The translations under genes and the position numbers were made by a program. Shown here piece after piece: positions 1-7,982 of a stretch of 64,000 bases of DNA; positions within the stretch are counted from its first letter, which is position 1; every line of letters starts with the position of its first letter. The stretch is from CAZOKZ01 sp964580585. GTDB lineage: Bacteria > Sumerlaeota > Sumerlaeia > SLMS01 > JAHLLQ01. The stretch lies in contig CAZOKZ010000017.1 in assembly GCA_964580585.1 (NCBI GenBank), positions 3,131 to 67,130 on the forward strand. The letters are read 5' to 3'. Below the pieces are notes generated by a model. That model made no database searches. It saw only the letters and a list, made by a program, of their open reading frames with translations, and had not been told where the DNA came from.

Positions 1-100
1 GATTTCGATTATCTTGAGAGGACACGAAACGAGGCAAAATCCCTCGCGGAACACCTTCAAAAAACAATTTCGACGAATTCTTGCACAAAAACAGGCACAA

Positions 101-132
101 ATAAAAAACTGCCCGACGCTAAGTCCGGCAGT
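101..132 (-). terminator. Rho-independent terminator downstream of tRNA-Ser
   Basis: On the minus strand an ACTGCC/GGCAGT stem, extended by three more pairs around one mismatch, closes a five-base loop. It is followed by a run of U (the A-run at 103-107 on the plus strand). It lies about 20 bases past the CCA end of the tRNA and fits a terminator for that transcript. Confidence 0.7.
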
Positions 133-151
133 CTCAGTAATTGGAAAATCC

Positions 152-241
152 TGGCGGAGAGGGCGGGATTCGAACCCGCGATAGCTGTTACACTATACAC
201 GCGTTCCAGGCGTGCGCCTTAAACCACTCGGCCACCTCTCC
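152..241 (-). tRNA. tRNA-Ser(GGA)
   Basis: The minus strand folds as a class II tRNA. The seven-pair acceptor stem is GGAGAGG/CCTCTCC. The D-loop is GTGGCCGAGTGGTTTAAGGC, the anticodon loop carries GGA (reads UCC and UCU serine codons), and a long variable arm follows. The T-arm contains GGTTCGAATCC. CCA is encoded at the 3' end (152-154 on the plus strand). The long variable arm agrees with a serine tRNA. A terminator lies directly downstream. Confidence 0.95.
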
Positions 242-337
242 GCAACAAGGGCAAATAGAAACGCGCGGGTTGCCGGGGCAGGTCAATTGGAAACTGATGG
301 GGTAATCGTTATTTCGTTCTCGATCACGCGTTGGGCC

Positions 338-367
338 TTGACGAGCTGGGGCGGCTCTTCCTAGCAT
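338..367 (+). promoter_or_regulatory. Possible sigma70-type promoter for the CBS/CorC pair
   Basis: TTGACG at 338-343 and TAGCAT at 362-367 are separated by 18 bases. They lie about 60 bases upstream of the first CBS/CorC gene and on the far side of the divergent tRNA. The -35 match is good and the -10 weak. This is a motif match only. Confidence 0.35.
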
Positions 368-429
368 CCTCTTAAATTTGGTAGGAATTGATTCCTATAT
401 GAATCTCTATAGATACACGCGGTAATCGA

Positions 430-1830
430 TTGGATTCCGAACCTCCTAGTCGTTCGACACGTTTCTTTCTCGTCATGGGTTGTCTGGCCAGCTTGGCTGT
501 GGCGGTGCCGTTGCTTGCAGCAGCGCCTTCGACTTCGGCTGAAACTGCGGGCTCCTCTTCCGTCACCCAGTTGTTGCTGTTGATCGGCATCTTTGGCGTG
601 GCGGGTACTTTATTTTACCTTGTTCAGTCGGCGTCCAGCGCACGTGGCCGCCTCAACGGTGTCAATTCAAACGGGCGGGCGGATTTTACCGAGTTGGTGG
701 ATGTCTCTTTGCAAGAGGGGGCGCATTTTTTTGAGCGTCTTTGCTGGGCATCCGCTTTGTTGTGCAACATCGCCACCGCTGTGCTGGCGATTCACCTCGG
801 AACGCGTCTCATTCCGAATCACGTCCTGGTGGCAACGTTGGTACCGGCATTTGTCGTTGTTACCGCTCAATTTCTCCTGTTGGATATCATGGCCCGTCAT
901 ATCGGGTTGGTTCGCTCGGACTGGGTATTGCGTTGGTTGGCGCCGCCTGTGACGGTTCTCAGTTACCCCATTCGACCGTTTCTCGCATTACTCTTCAAAA
1001 TTGCCGACGCCGCTCGTCCTTCGGACATGGCACTGTTTCGCGTGGTCCAAAACCCCGAATTGCGGATGTTGCCTCATGTTCGAGGCGTGGACCGCGTCGT
1101 CGAAGAAGAAGCCGTGGAAATGATCGACTCGGTACGCGAATTCACCGAGAGCATTGCGCGCGACATCATGACGCCACGCACCGAAATCGACGGTGTGGCG
1201 CTCGATACGCCGCGTGACGCGCTGATGAATAAATTACACGACACGCACAACAGCCGTTTGATCGTGTATGAAAGCAACCTGGATCACATCGTCGGGTTTC
1301 TATTAGCGAAAGAAGTGCTTCTCAACGATCCACGCAATCCGTTCGACCTCATTCGCAAACCTCTGGAGATTTCTGTCACCACGCGATTGCCTGACGTGCT
1401 TGTCCAGATGCGCCAGAAACGCTCCTATCTCGCTGTCGTGTTGGACGAATACGGTGGAACGGCAGGAATACTGACGTTGCACGACCTGTTCGAGGCCATC
1501 ATTGGCGAACACCTCTCCGACGAAGAAGAGGAAGACGAACTTTGGATTGAGACAGACGGACCGGATCGCGCGCGCTTGTCGGGTCGCGTCGAGCTTTGGG
1601 AAATTAACCAGGAACTCGATTTAGCACTCGACGAAGCGGTGGCTCGCACGATTGGCGGATACCTGATGTATCGCTTTGGGCGCCTGCCCCAAGTTGGCGA
1701 CCAATGGGCAGTCGATGGGGGCAATTTCACCGTTGGCGAAATCGTCAACAACCGAATTGAAACGTTGACGTTTGACCGTGATCCGAACGCCCGCGAATTG
1801 CGGTCGAAGATGGGGGAGGAAACCTCATGA
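430..1830 (+). CDS. CNNM/CorC-type membrane protein with CBS pair (first of tandem)
   Basis: A 466-residue membrane protein of the HlyC/CorC/CNNM architecture. Members are linked to Mg2+/Co2+ homeostasis, though the exact substrate is unknown for most. The first ~200 residues hold several hydrophobic segments (about 15-35, 48-68, 110-130, 135-160, 175-195). A CBS pair follows, opening with REFTESIARDIMTPRTEID, the usual entry to the CorC CBS1 domain, and containing DEYGGTAGILTLHDLFEAI. A CorC_HlyC C-terminal domain ends the protein (from about 375). The start is a TTG at 430, which keeps an Arg-containing n-region before the first hydrophobic stretch. An in-frame ATG at 475 is the alternative; neither has a clear ribosome-binding site. 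Its stop overlaps the next gene's start by ATGA, so the two are almost certainly co-translated. Confidence 0.85.
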   Translation: MDSEPPSRSTRFFLVMGCLASLAVAVPLLAAAPSTSAETAGSSSVTQLLLLIGIFGVAGTLFYLVQSASSARGRLNGVNSNGRADFTELVDVSLQEGAHFFERLCWASALLCNIATAVLAIHLGTRLIPNHVLVATLVPAFVVVTAQFLLLDIMARHIGLVRSDWVLRWLAPPVTVLSYPIRPFLALLFKIADAARPSDMALFRVVQNPELRMLPHVRGVDRVVEEEAVEMIDSVREFTESIARDIMTPRTEIDGVALDTPRDALMNKLHDTHNSRLIVYESNLDHIVGFLLAKEVLLNDPRNPFDLIRKPLEISVTTRLPDVLVQMRQKRSYLAVVLDEYGGTAGILTLHDLFEAIIGEHLSDEEEEDELWIETDGPDRARLSGRVELWEINQELDLALDEAVARTIGGYLMYRFGRLPQVGDQWAVDGGNFTVGEIVNNRIETLTFDRDPNARELRSKMGEETS

Positions 1831-3185
1831 CATTGATTTGGAGTGCCGCCTGCCTCTTCTTCCTGATCGGTTTTGCGATGCGGACGTGGGGCGAGATCGT
1901 TGAAATGCGTCACCTGCGTCTGGCAACGTTGCTGCTGGGCGGGGGAGAAAACGATGATCGTTCCAACGAACCTGTTTACCTCGGCACGGTGATTCGTCGC
2001 ACGCGGATGTGTCTTGGCGCGGCCAAAGTTGTGCGAATCGCCGCCTTGTTTTTGCTCATTCCCTCGACAGTGATTTTGATCCGGGCGCTCGTGTTTGGTG
2101 AAATGGCGGGAACACAAAACCAGATTATTTTAGCAGACGTTTTGGCAATCGTCTCGTTGTTTATTCTGTTTCTGGGACTGCACGGGTTGGCCTTGTGGAG
2201 TACGGGCCGCGTGTTTGCTTCCAACGAACCGATTGAACCGCCCGCCTGGGTGCTCGACCGCGAAGTTCCCGCGCCGTTGCTGATGATGAGCGGTTGGTAT
2301 GTTTGGGAACGTATCGTAACCTTGTTCGATTTCGCCCTGGCAGGGATAAACGCCAGTCGTCCCCAAGCGCAGCTTGTTGAAAAAGACGATGCCGTGCGAC
2401 TCGACGTGTCCATGCCTCACGCCGCTAATCAACCCGACACCGTGCGTTCGATTACCACGGTGAAAAAGAAAAAAGGCGAACGCACCGAGCATGATATGAT
2501 TCGCGCAATCCAACGACTCGACCGCACGTTTGTGCGCGAAATCATGCGCCCCATCAACCAGGTTACAGCCATTCGCCTGCGTGATTATAACCCGCGCTTG
2601 TTTCTTCAACTTTCACGTCGCACAGGATTTACGCGCATCCCCTGTTACCGGGATCAAATTACGAACCTGATCGGTTTCATCAACGTGTACGATATTTTAG
2701 ACGCGGACGAAACACCCCATAGTCTTGAGGCAATCGTTACGAAACCTCTCTTCGTTCCGGAAGTCGCCCGCGTAAACAATATCCTGAGTGAAATGATCGC
2801 CAAGCGCCAACACGTCGCGATTGTGTTCGACGAATTCGGCGGCACATCCGGCTGGCTTTCACGCGAAGATATCTTCGAGGAAATCATTGGCGATGTTGAG
2901 GACGAATACGAACGTCCGCGCCAGATGATTCTGGAGGTCAAAAACGGCTTCCTGGTTGATCCTTCGACTGACCTGGATGATTTACGCGATGAAATTGGAT
3001 TGGCGCTTCCGAAAACCAACTGCGACACGTTGGCTGGTTACGTGTACAATCGGTTGGGACGCGTGCCGAGGCGTGGAGAAACGATCGAAGAAAAAGGCTG
3101 GCGTATCCGGGTAGCAGGCATGGATAACCACCGCATTCGCAAACTGCGTTTGACTCCGCCAAAGTCCGAATCCCCAACGTCTTGA
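1827..3185 (+). CDS. CNNM/CorC-type membrane protein with CBS pair (second of tandem)
   Basis: A 452-residue paralog of the preceding gene, started at an ATGA overlap. The N-terminal part has three or four hydrophobic segments (about 1-20, 67-90, 103-127). It is followed by a charged linker and a CBS pair entering at RLDRTFVREIMRPINQVTAI. The second CBS carries DEFGGTSGWLSREDIFEEII and an acidic DVEDEYE segment, as in CorC proteins. A CorC_HlyC domain ends the protein. The tandem arrangement suggests a heterodimer of two CNNM-like subunits, since CBS pairs of this family dimerise. That is inference; ion specificity cannot be read from the sequence. Confidence 0.85.
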   Translation: MTLIWSAACLFFLIGFAMRTWGEIVEMRHLRLATLLLGGGENDDRSNEPVYLGTVIRRTRMCLGAAKVVRIAALFLLIPSTVILIRALVFGEMAGTQNQIILADVLAIVSLFILFLGLHGLALWSTGRVFASNEPIEPPAWVLDREVPAPLLMMSGWYVWERIVTLFDFALAGINASRPQAQLVEKDDAVRLDVSMPHAANQPDTVRSITTVKKKKGERTEHDMIRAIQRLDRTFVREIMRPINQVTAIRLRDYNPRLFLQLSRRTGFTRIPCYRDQITNLIGFINVYDILDADETPHSLEAIVTKPLFVPEVARVNNILSEMIAKRQHVAIVFDEFGGTSGWLSREDIFEEIIGDVEDEYERPRQMILEVKNGFLVDPSTDLDDLRDEIGLALPKTNCDTLAGYVYNRLGRVPRRGETIEEKGWRIRVAGMDNHRIRKLRLTPPKSESPTS

Positions 3186-3207
3186 TTTGCACCCCCATAG
3201 GCTGCTC

Positions 3208-4077
3208 ATGTTTTTTCAAGTACTAAAACAATTTTTCTGGGATCTGTTCGATCACCTGGGCCGGTTGCTGACAATCAACCTGCTTTTGGTGTTAACCGTT
3301 TTGCCCGCCTGTTTGTTCTCCATCTCAATTTTTTTCGGCTTTTTACACGCGCGTCCCGAACTCAGCGTCCCTTACGGACTCGTGCTGATCTTGCTTTTGT
3401 TGCCATTTTTCGGCGCCCTTGTTTTCTCGGGATTATTGACATTCGGACACGATATCAGCCTGGAAAAGGACCCCCCGTTGCGCCGATATTTCACGGGAAT
3501 TTGCGCGTGCGGAGGGCGGGTTTTTCATTACCTTGCTTTCTCAGGCGCGGTGCTTGGATTGGTCTGGATCAGCCTCTGGTTTTACTGTCTCAGCGACCAA
3601 TTGCCAGAAAGCATGCGCTACGTCGGTTATGGAATAGGCGGAATTTGTCTATGGATTGGTATTGGTTGGATTGGCATGATGATACACGCGTTGCCAATCG
3701 TTGCGCGTGAAAAGAAAACCCTGCGAGCGGTAATGAAACAAAGCTTTCTCCTCCTGCTGCGTTACCCGTTCTTAACTTTCGGCGTATTTCTTGCCGTCGT
3801 CTTGTTTATGGCTGCCGGAGTGGCGTTACGTTTGGTTGGTGTTGTGTTATTCGGTTTCACATTGCCGGCGTTGATGATCAACAGCCTGCACGACGTGATT
3901 TTCGATTTCGAAGCCCAGCGTGCGGAACTGGCAGCAGAATCGGATGGCAACCAATCGATGCGCCCTGCATCGTGGAAACAGATTCACGCGAAACAGGCCG
4001 AACGCGAAGAAGAGAAAATGAAAAAATCCCGGTACAACCGCGGGTGGGCGGATATCATGCGGCCCTGGGAAATGTAA
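3208..4077 (+). CDS. Small polytopic membrane protein, DUF624/YesL-like
   Basis: About 289 residues with five to six hydrophobic segments (N-terminal LLTINLLLVLTVLPACLFS, then around 55-80, 110-130, 145-165, 190-230). It ends in a charged cytoplasmic tail (KQAEREEEKMKKSRYNRG). The layout, with a first helix after an amphipathic FWDLFDHLGRLL segment, resembles DUF624/YesL proteins, whose function is unknown. I chose the ATG at 3208; a TTG at 3187 is also in frame. It follows the CBS/CorC pair by about 20 bases and probably belongs to the same transcript. Confidence 0.7.
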   Translation: MFFQVLKQFFWDLFDHLGRLLTINLLLVLTVLPACLFSISIFFGFLHARPELSVPYGLVLILLLLPFFGALVFSGLLTFGHDISLEKDPPLRRYFTGICACGGRVFHYLAFSGAVLGLVWISLWFYCLSDQLPESMRYVGYGIGGICLWIGIGWIGMMIHALPIVAREKKTLRAVMKQSFLLLLRYPFLTFGVFLAVVLFMAAGVALRLVGVVLFGFTLPALMINSLHDVIFDFEAQRAELAAESDGNQSMRPASWKQIHAKQAEREEEKMKKSRYNRGWADIMRPWEM

Positions 4078-4106
4078 ACGATTCCAAATAGAACAAAGGA
4101 GTTCTT

Positions 4107-4934
4107 ATGTCGAACACCTCCGTATTATTTTCAGGTATTCCAGGCAGAATGGCCAGTGAAGTCGCCCTCGCCGTTCTGAAATCCAGCGCGCGTACAGGTT
4201 TATCGCTGGCAGAAATCGCTCTGACAGACGAAAGTTGCCCTTACAAAACGGCGGCTGTGGGCGAGCACGAATTCACGCTTGTCAAACCTTCGCAACGCGA
4301 GGCGCTCGATGTGCCTGCCGGTACGATTGCGGTTGATTTCACCTGGCCTGAATCCGCACTGGTGAACATCGAGTATTTCACCTCGAAAAAAATCCCCTTT
4401 GTCATAGGAACCACCGGTTACGACCAGGCAAAGGCGCGCGCCATGGTCGAAGCCAGCGGTGTTCCCGCCGTGATCGCCCCCAACATGGCTATACCGATCG
4501 TCCTGATGCAGATTGCCCTCGATTATCTCGCGGCGAATTTTCCCGGTGCGTTGGCCGGATATCAATTCAGCGTATCGGAGTCGCACCAATCGACCAAAAA
4601 AGACACCAGCGGCACGGCCAAGGCCGTGGTGGGGGATTTCGCCAAACTGGGTCTGCCCATCACAACCGACCAGATCCAGATGATCCGCGACCCGAAAACG
4701 CAAACCGAACAACTCGGGGTGCCGGAAGAATTCCTGACCGGTCACGCCTATCACTATTACGAAATGACATCGGAAAGTGGTGACGTTCGCATGAAACTCT
4801 CGCACGAAATCAATGGTCGTGGCGTTTACACCCATGGGTCGGTAACGGCAGTTGAGTTCCTGTCCCGCCGCATGGCCGAAGGCGTGGGCGGCAAAGTGTT
4901 CACCATGATGGATGTCATGCGCGACATGCAGTAA
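4107..4934 (+). CDS. dapB: 4-hydroxy-tetrahydrodipicolinate reductase, plant/Chlamydia type
   Basis: Reduces hydroxy-tetrahydrodipicolinate with NAD(P)H in lysine and meso-diaminopimelate synthesis. The protein has 275 residues, close to the family norm. The N-terminal dinucleotide-binding loop reads SGIPGRMASEVA. VIGTTGYD and VIAPNMAIPI mark the active-site side. The substrate-binding signature is SESHQSTKKDTSGTAKA (about 155-171), the plant/Chlamydia-type variant of the enterobacterial ELHHxxKxDAPSGTA. The start has a strong AAAGGAG site eight bases upstream. dapA follows about 290 bases downstream on the same strand, so the two consecutive steps of the pathway sit together. Confidence 0.92.
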   Translation: MSNTSVLFSGIPGRMASEVALAVLKSSARTGLSLAEIALTDESCPYKTAAVGEHEFTLVKPSQREALDVPAGTIAVDFTWPESALVNIEYFTSKKIPFVIGTTGYDQAKARAMVEASGVPAVIAPNMAIPIVLMQIALDYLAANFPGALAGYQFSVSESHQSTKKDTSGTAKAVVGDFAKLGLPITTDQIQMIRDPKTQTEQLGVPEEFLTGHAYHYYEMTSESGDVRMKLSHEINGRGVYTHGSVTAVEFLSRRMAEGVGGKVFTMMDVMRDMQ

Positions 4935-4936
4935 AC

Positions 4937-5059
4937 AGGAACTCCCTGAAATTCCAAACTCATCGTTGCGCATCGGACTCGGGCTCAGGTCTCGTACCGA
5001 TGCACGCTCCCTTCGCCCTTGCCTTGCGCGCCTCGATTTTGAAAATACAGGAAGTTCCT
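4937..5059. repeat. Dispersed palindromic repeat, copy 1
   Basis: A stretch of about 120 bases starts just after the dapB stop. Its ends form imperfect inverted repeats (AGGAACTCCCTGAAATTC and, on the other strand, AGGAACTTCCTGTATTTTC). The interior contains GTTGCGCATCGG and CCTTGCCTTGCGCGCCT, both of which recur at 17062-17170; CGATGCGCAACGATGAG recurs at 32361-32404. It has no coding potential of its own. It would fold into a long hairpin in the dapB-dapA transcript. Confidence 0.75.
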
Positions 5060-5227
5060 CGATCGATTCAATTTTATTCTGGAATCGCCCCAAATCATCC
5101 CTTCCGCAAAGGGCTTTATTGTACCGCTAGAAAAAAATCGGATTGTTCGTGAACAGTGTTTGCATTGGAACGGTCACTTGTTGCATAGTTTATACGCTTT
5201 TTTATTTCACCTAAGGATGTTTACATC

Positions 5228-6190
5228 ATGTTATCAGCTCGCGACTTGAAAGGTTGTTATCCCGCTCTGATCACACCGATGAAGAAAGAGGAAGGCCGCA
5301 CCGTCATCGACGTTGAAGCGTTCCACTATCTCATCGCCAAAATGGTCGATGCCGGAGTAACAGGTCTGTTGTTCGCCGGCACGACAGGCCAAAGCGCCAC
5401 CTTGACCCACGATGAACAGGTCAAACTGGTGAACGACGGCGCCCTGTATGCCCGTGGATACGCGGCTGGTAAAGGTCGCGATATCCAGATTCTCGCCTCT
5501 GCCGGGTCCAACTCGACGATGGAGGCGGTCGATCTCAGCCGCCGCATCCTCGCCGAAGGCCGCGTCGATGCCCTCCTGCACGTCACCGGGTACTACAACA
5601 ACCCGCCCCAGGAAGGTCTCTACAAGCATTTCGCGCTGATGGGCGACATCGCCGGGGAATGCAATTCCTCTGTGATTCTGTACAACGTCCCGGGTCGAAC
5701 GAACTCAAACCTGGAAGCCGAGACGACCATCGAACTGGCCAAGCACCCGGCCATTGTGGCCGTCAAGGAAGCCAGCGGTAAACTCGACCAGGTGCAGAAG
5801 ATCATCGATAACACCGACAAGAACGCCTTCACGGTGATTTCCGGCGAAGACCACTTGGTGGCCGAAATCATCAAGCGCGGCGGTTCGGGCGTGATTTCCG
5901 CCTCGGCCAACGCGTGGCCGCGCGAATTCCAGGTGCTTTGCGAACTGGCGCTGGCGGGCGAGCACGAAAAAGCCGCCGAGCTCCAGGAAGCCCTGATGCC
6001 GTGCGTCAAAGCAACGTTCTGCGTCAAGAATCCGATTCCGCTTCATTATATCCTGAAGTCGGAAATTCGGGCGCCTCTGGTGACGATCAACGAAATCAAA
6101 GAACCCGCCCGCAGCAAGGCGATCGAGACGATCAACGCGGCGACGGCGATTACCGAATTCGTTCACGTGGGCACGCACGTCAGCGTTTGA
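5228..6190 (+). CDS. dapA: 4-hydroxy-tetrahydrodipicolinate synthase
   Basis: Condenses pyruvate with aspartate semialdehyde, the first committed step to lysine and diaminopimelate. The 320-residue TIM barrel shows the family landmarks in order. FAGTTGQSATLTHDEQ is the GTTGE-type loop with Gln in place of Glu. YYNNPPQEGLYKHF follows, and ILYNVPGRT carries the catalytic Tyr. VAVKEASGK carries the Schiff-base lysine near residue 180, and ISGEDH and GGSGVISASAN come after it. The ATG has AAGGATG upstream. A strong terminator lies downstream. It is about 20 residues longer than the E. coli enzyme at the C-terminus. Confidence 0.95.
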   Translation: MLSARDLKGCYPALITPMKKEEGRTVIDVEAFHYLIAKMVDAGVTGLLFAGTTGQSATLTHDEQVKLVNDGALYARGYAAGKGRDIQILASAGSNSTMEAVDLSRRILAEGRVDALLHVTGYYNNPPQEGLYKHFALMGDIAGECNSSVILYNVPGRTNSNLEAETTIELAKHPAIVAVKEASGKLDQVQKIIDNTDKNAFTVISGEDHLVAEIIKRGGSGVISASANAWPREFQVLCELALAGEHEKAAELQEALMPCVKATFCVKNPIPLHYILKSEIRAPLVTINEIKEPARSKAIETINAATAITEFVHVGTHVSV

Positions 6191-6219
6191 TTCTTAGAAC
6201 GCGTTGCTTTCCATTTCTC

Positions 6220-6260
6220 GGGGCGGAGTCCGGCAAAGGATTCCGCCCCTTGCTTTATTT
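6220..6260 (+). terminator. Rho-independent terminator after dapA
   Basis: A GGGGCGGA stem pairs with TCCGCCCC and is extended by GTCC/GGAT (one mismatch) around GGCAAA. It is followed by TTGCTTTATTT. It lies 30 bases past the dapA stop and ends the dap transcript. Confidence 0.85.
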
Positions 6261-6473
6261 AGCCGGTTGGTCATTGCATTCGAAAAGTTTTCCGCGCATC
6301 AAGCATGGCGGGAAAGGTGGAACGGAAGCGGTGGGGGGCGAGTAAATGGTTTCCATCACCCATTAACCGATCAGCGAAACACCGAATCACGCATTGTTAA
6401 TAAAACTTGGAATCCAAGAACCTTCCTGGATTCCAAGGTGATCTAACGCACTTCCACAAAAAAAGGAAAAGAA

Positions 6474-7184
6474 TCATTCACTTTTTGGCATGACGCGTAT
6501 AGGGTTTGACGGTCCCTTCTCAATCCTTAATTGCAACGGGCAGTTTTCCGTAAATCGAACTGCATGGACAATTTTTCGTGAAACAGGGTCGATTCGTATT
6601 TTTCGACCGAATAAATTTTCTCCGTCATGATCCCACAACTCGTAAGGTTTATTTTCCCCCTGAAAAAAAATAATCGTATCGGACGACTCCGACTGGGACT
6701 CATTGCTCTTTTTGTATTGGATGTATTTAAAATTTTCTAACCCCAATTCATTGTTTACCGGAACCGATACAGAGTCTTCATTTTCCTTGTTCGTAATTTC
6801 AAGTGTCAGAGACGTATCGTCTCGGACGATCTTTACAAGCTGACTCTTGTTGTCTAACAGGATGCTATTTGATAGGGACTGTTCCTTTTCAAACGCATTG
6901 AACTTTTCTTCTGGCAAAATCCGGATCGTTTGGAGCGTCACGCTGGTGATAGTTTCAATTTCCTTCACGGCATCGATCGTTTCCTCCAACGACATATCTA
7001 CCATTTTACAGGCTGAAGTAGATTTCTCTTTTTCGGAGGATACCTGCACCCAATCGACTCGATCCGGCAGTACAATGTTGGTGACGTCCGTTTTTTTGAC
7101 ACCGTCGCTTGCTGCAATGGCGTGAGTTGCCAAGGTACACAAAACCAAATAAATAAGAGTACGAATCGTTGAACATTTTTCCAT
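6474..7184 (-). CDS. Secreted protein of unknown function
   Basis: A 236-residue protein I do not recognise. The start is the ATG at 7184, preceded by AAAGGGA. It gives a clear signal peptide (MEKCSTIRTLIYLVLCTLATHAIAA, cut into two parts here: Lys-containing n-region, hydrophobic core, AIA-A cleavage site). The mature part is rich in Glu, Lys and Ser with no Cys pairs or repeats that I can assign; it looks like a beta-rich envelope protein. Codon use is clearly more A+T-rich than dapA or tilS, so it may be recently acquired. It stands alone, facing dapA tail to tail. Confidence 0.65.
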   Translation of the reverse strand: MEKCSTIRTLIYLVLCTLATHAIAASDGVKKTDVTNIVLPDRVDWVQVSSEKEKSTSACKMVDMSLEETIDAVKEIETITSVTLQTIRILPEEKFNAFEKEQSLSNSILLDNKSQLVKIVRDDTSLTLEITNKENEDSVSVPVNNELGLENFKYIQYKKSNESQSESSDTIIFFQGENKPYELWDHDGENLFGRKIRIDPVSRKIVHAVRFTENCPLQLRIEKGPSNPIRVMPKSE

Positions 7185-7423
7185 CACGAATTCCCTTTCA
7201 TCCGACTTGTAAATCGTTAAGTTTCCTGAAGAATTGAAATGAAATAGAAAGGCAGCAAAAACGATTACTTCCTCCCCAAACATATTCCAATGACGGCGAT
7301 TCGTTGCTCGGTGGCGTGGAGAACAATTTTGCGCGTGTCGAACCATGGCTGGAATGAGTGGCAAAAGTGGGACAGGAACTATTTGATTGCCTCCATGTCG
7401 CCTGCGCTGCCACCATGTTCATT

Positions 7424-7579
7424 ATGCCTCGACTCGTTCTTTCCAGCGTTCTCTACCATGTACCCCATCGCGTCAACCGGCGCCAGGATATTTTACTCGA
7501 CGAGACCAATCTCCAACCGGCCAACGAACACCAGCCAATGGATATGCCTGGGGAGGATAAATCGTTCCTATCCCACTGA
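7424..7579 (+). pseudogene. N-terminal remnant of a Y1 (IS200-like/RAYT) transposase
   Basis: From the ATG at 7424 the frame reads MPRLVLSSVLYHVPHRVNRR and continues QDILLDETN. This matches the start of REP-associated Y1 transposases (COG1943 type, MPRxxRIVxPGxxHHVxQRGNxRQDIFF). The pattern of the HUH-transposase N-terminus is clear, but the catalytic HUH and Tyr segments are absent and the frame ends after 51 codons. What lies after about codon 32 is no longer recognisable. It is a decayed fragment with no expected activity. Confidence 0.6.
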
Positions 7580-7608
7580 TGCACAAATCTGTTGATGCAC
7601 AAATCTGT
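7577..7608. repeat. Perfect tandem 16-bp duplication
   Basis: TGATGCACAAATCTGT occurs twice with no spacer. It overlaps the last codons of the transposase remnant. It may be a replication-slippage product or a scar of element loss. Confidence 0.9.
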
Positions 7609-7836
7609 TTTATTGGCATCGGCGCGGCAATAGTGATGTACCTTTTCATCATATAATTCCTACAAATTCTTTTTCCGCTTTCCTATAATCAGTTGACCAT
7701 TTTCCCGATTCGTGAAATGATACTTCGAATTCAGGGTGTGCGCACATTTCTCAACCCATCAGGTTCAATCCCCCGAAAATTAAGAACAACGGCAAGTCTA
7801 ATTGACGACAGGCTCTAGTGATTTTGATCTTTTCTT

Positions 7837-7871
7837 TCTTCGTGTTCCTTTGTGTCTTGGTGCCTTTGTGG
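7837..7871. repeat. Degenerate octamer tandem repeat
   Basis: Units TCTTCGTG, CCTTTGTG, TCTTGGTG and CCTTTGTG follow one another, with one two-base slip after the first. On the other strand this is the CACNAAGR type of repeat that recurs between genes in many uncultured bacteria. Translated it yields Lys/Arg/His-rich nonsense frames. It sits about 110 bases upstream of tilS. Confidence 0.7.
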
Positions 7872-7982
7872 GGATATTTTCTTTGTTTGGACTAAAATGC
7901 GCCTTGGGGTATTTGGGATTGCGACCCGCACCCCCTCGTCGCATCACCAGCGCGACACAATTCTCGGGCCAAAGGATTCGCA

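Larger units (their letters stand above)
7185..7982. other. Gene-poor, decayed stretch
   Basis: About 800 bases without an intact gene between the secreted orphan and tilS. It holds a transposase N-terminal remnant (7424-7579), a perfect tandem 16-bp duplication (7577-7608) and a run of degenerate octamers (7837-7871). The other short reading frames here have no recognisable content and no ribosome-binding sites. Confidence 0.7.

Noticed and set aside
5060..5227. Lysine riboswitch before dapA
   Set aside because: The conserved L-box junction sequences are absent; the only structure is the dispersed repeat just upstream.
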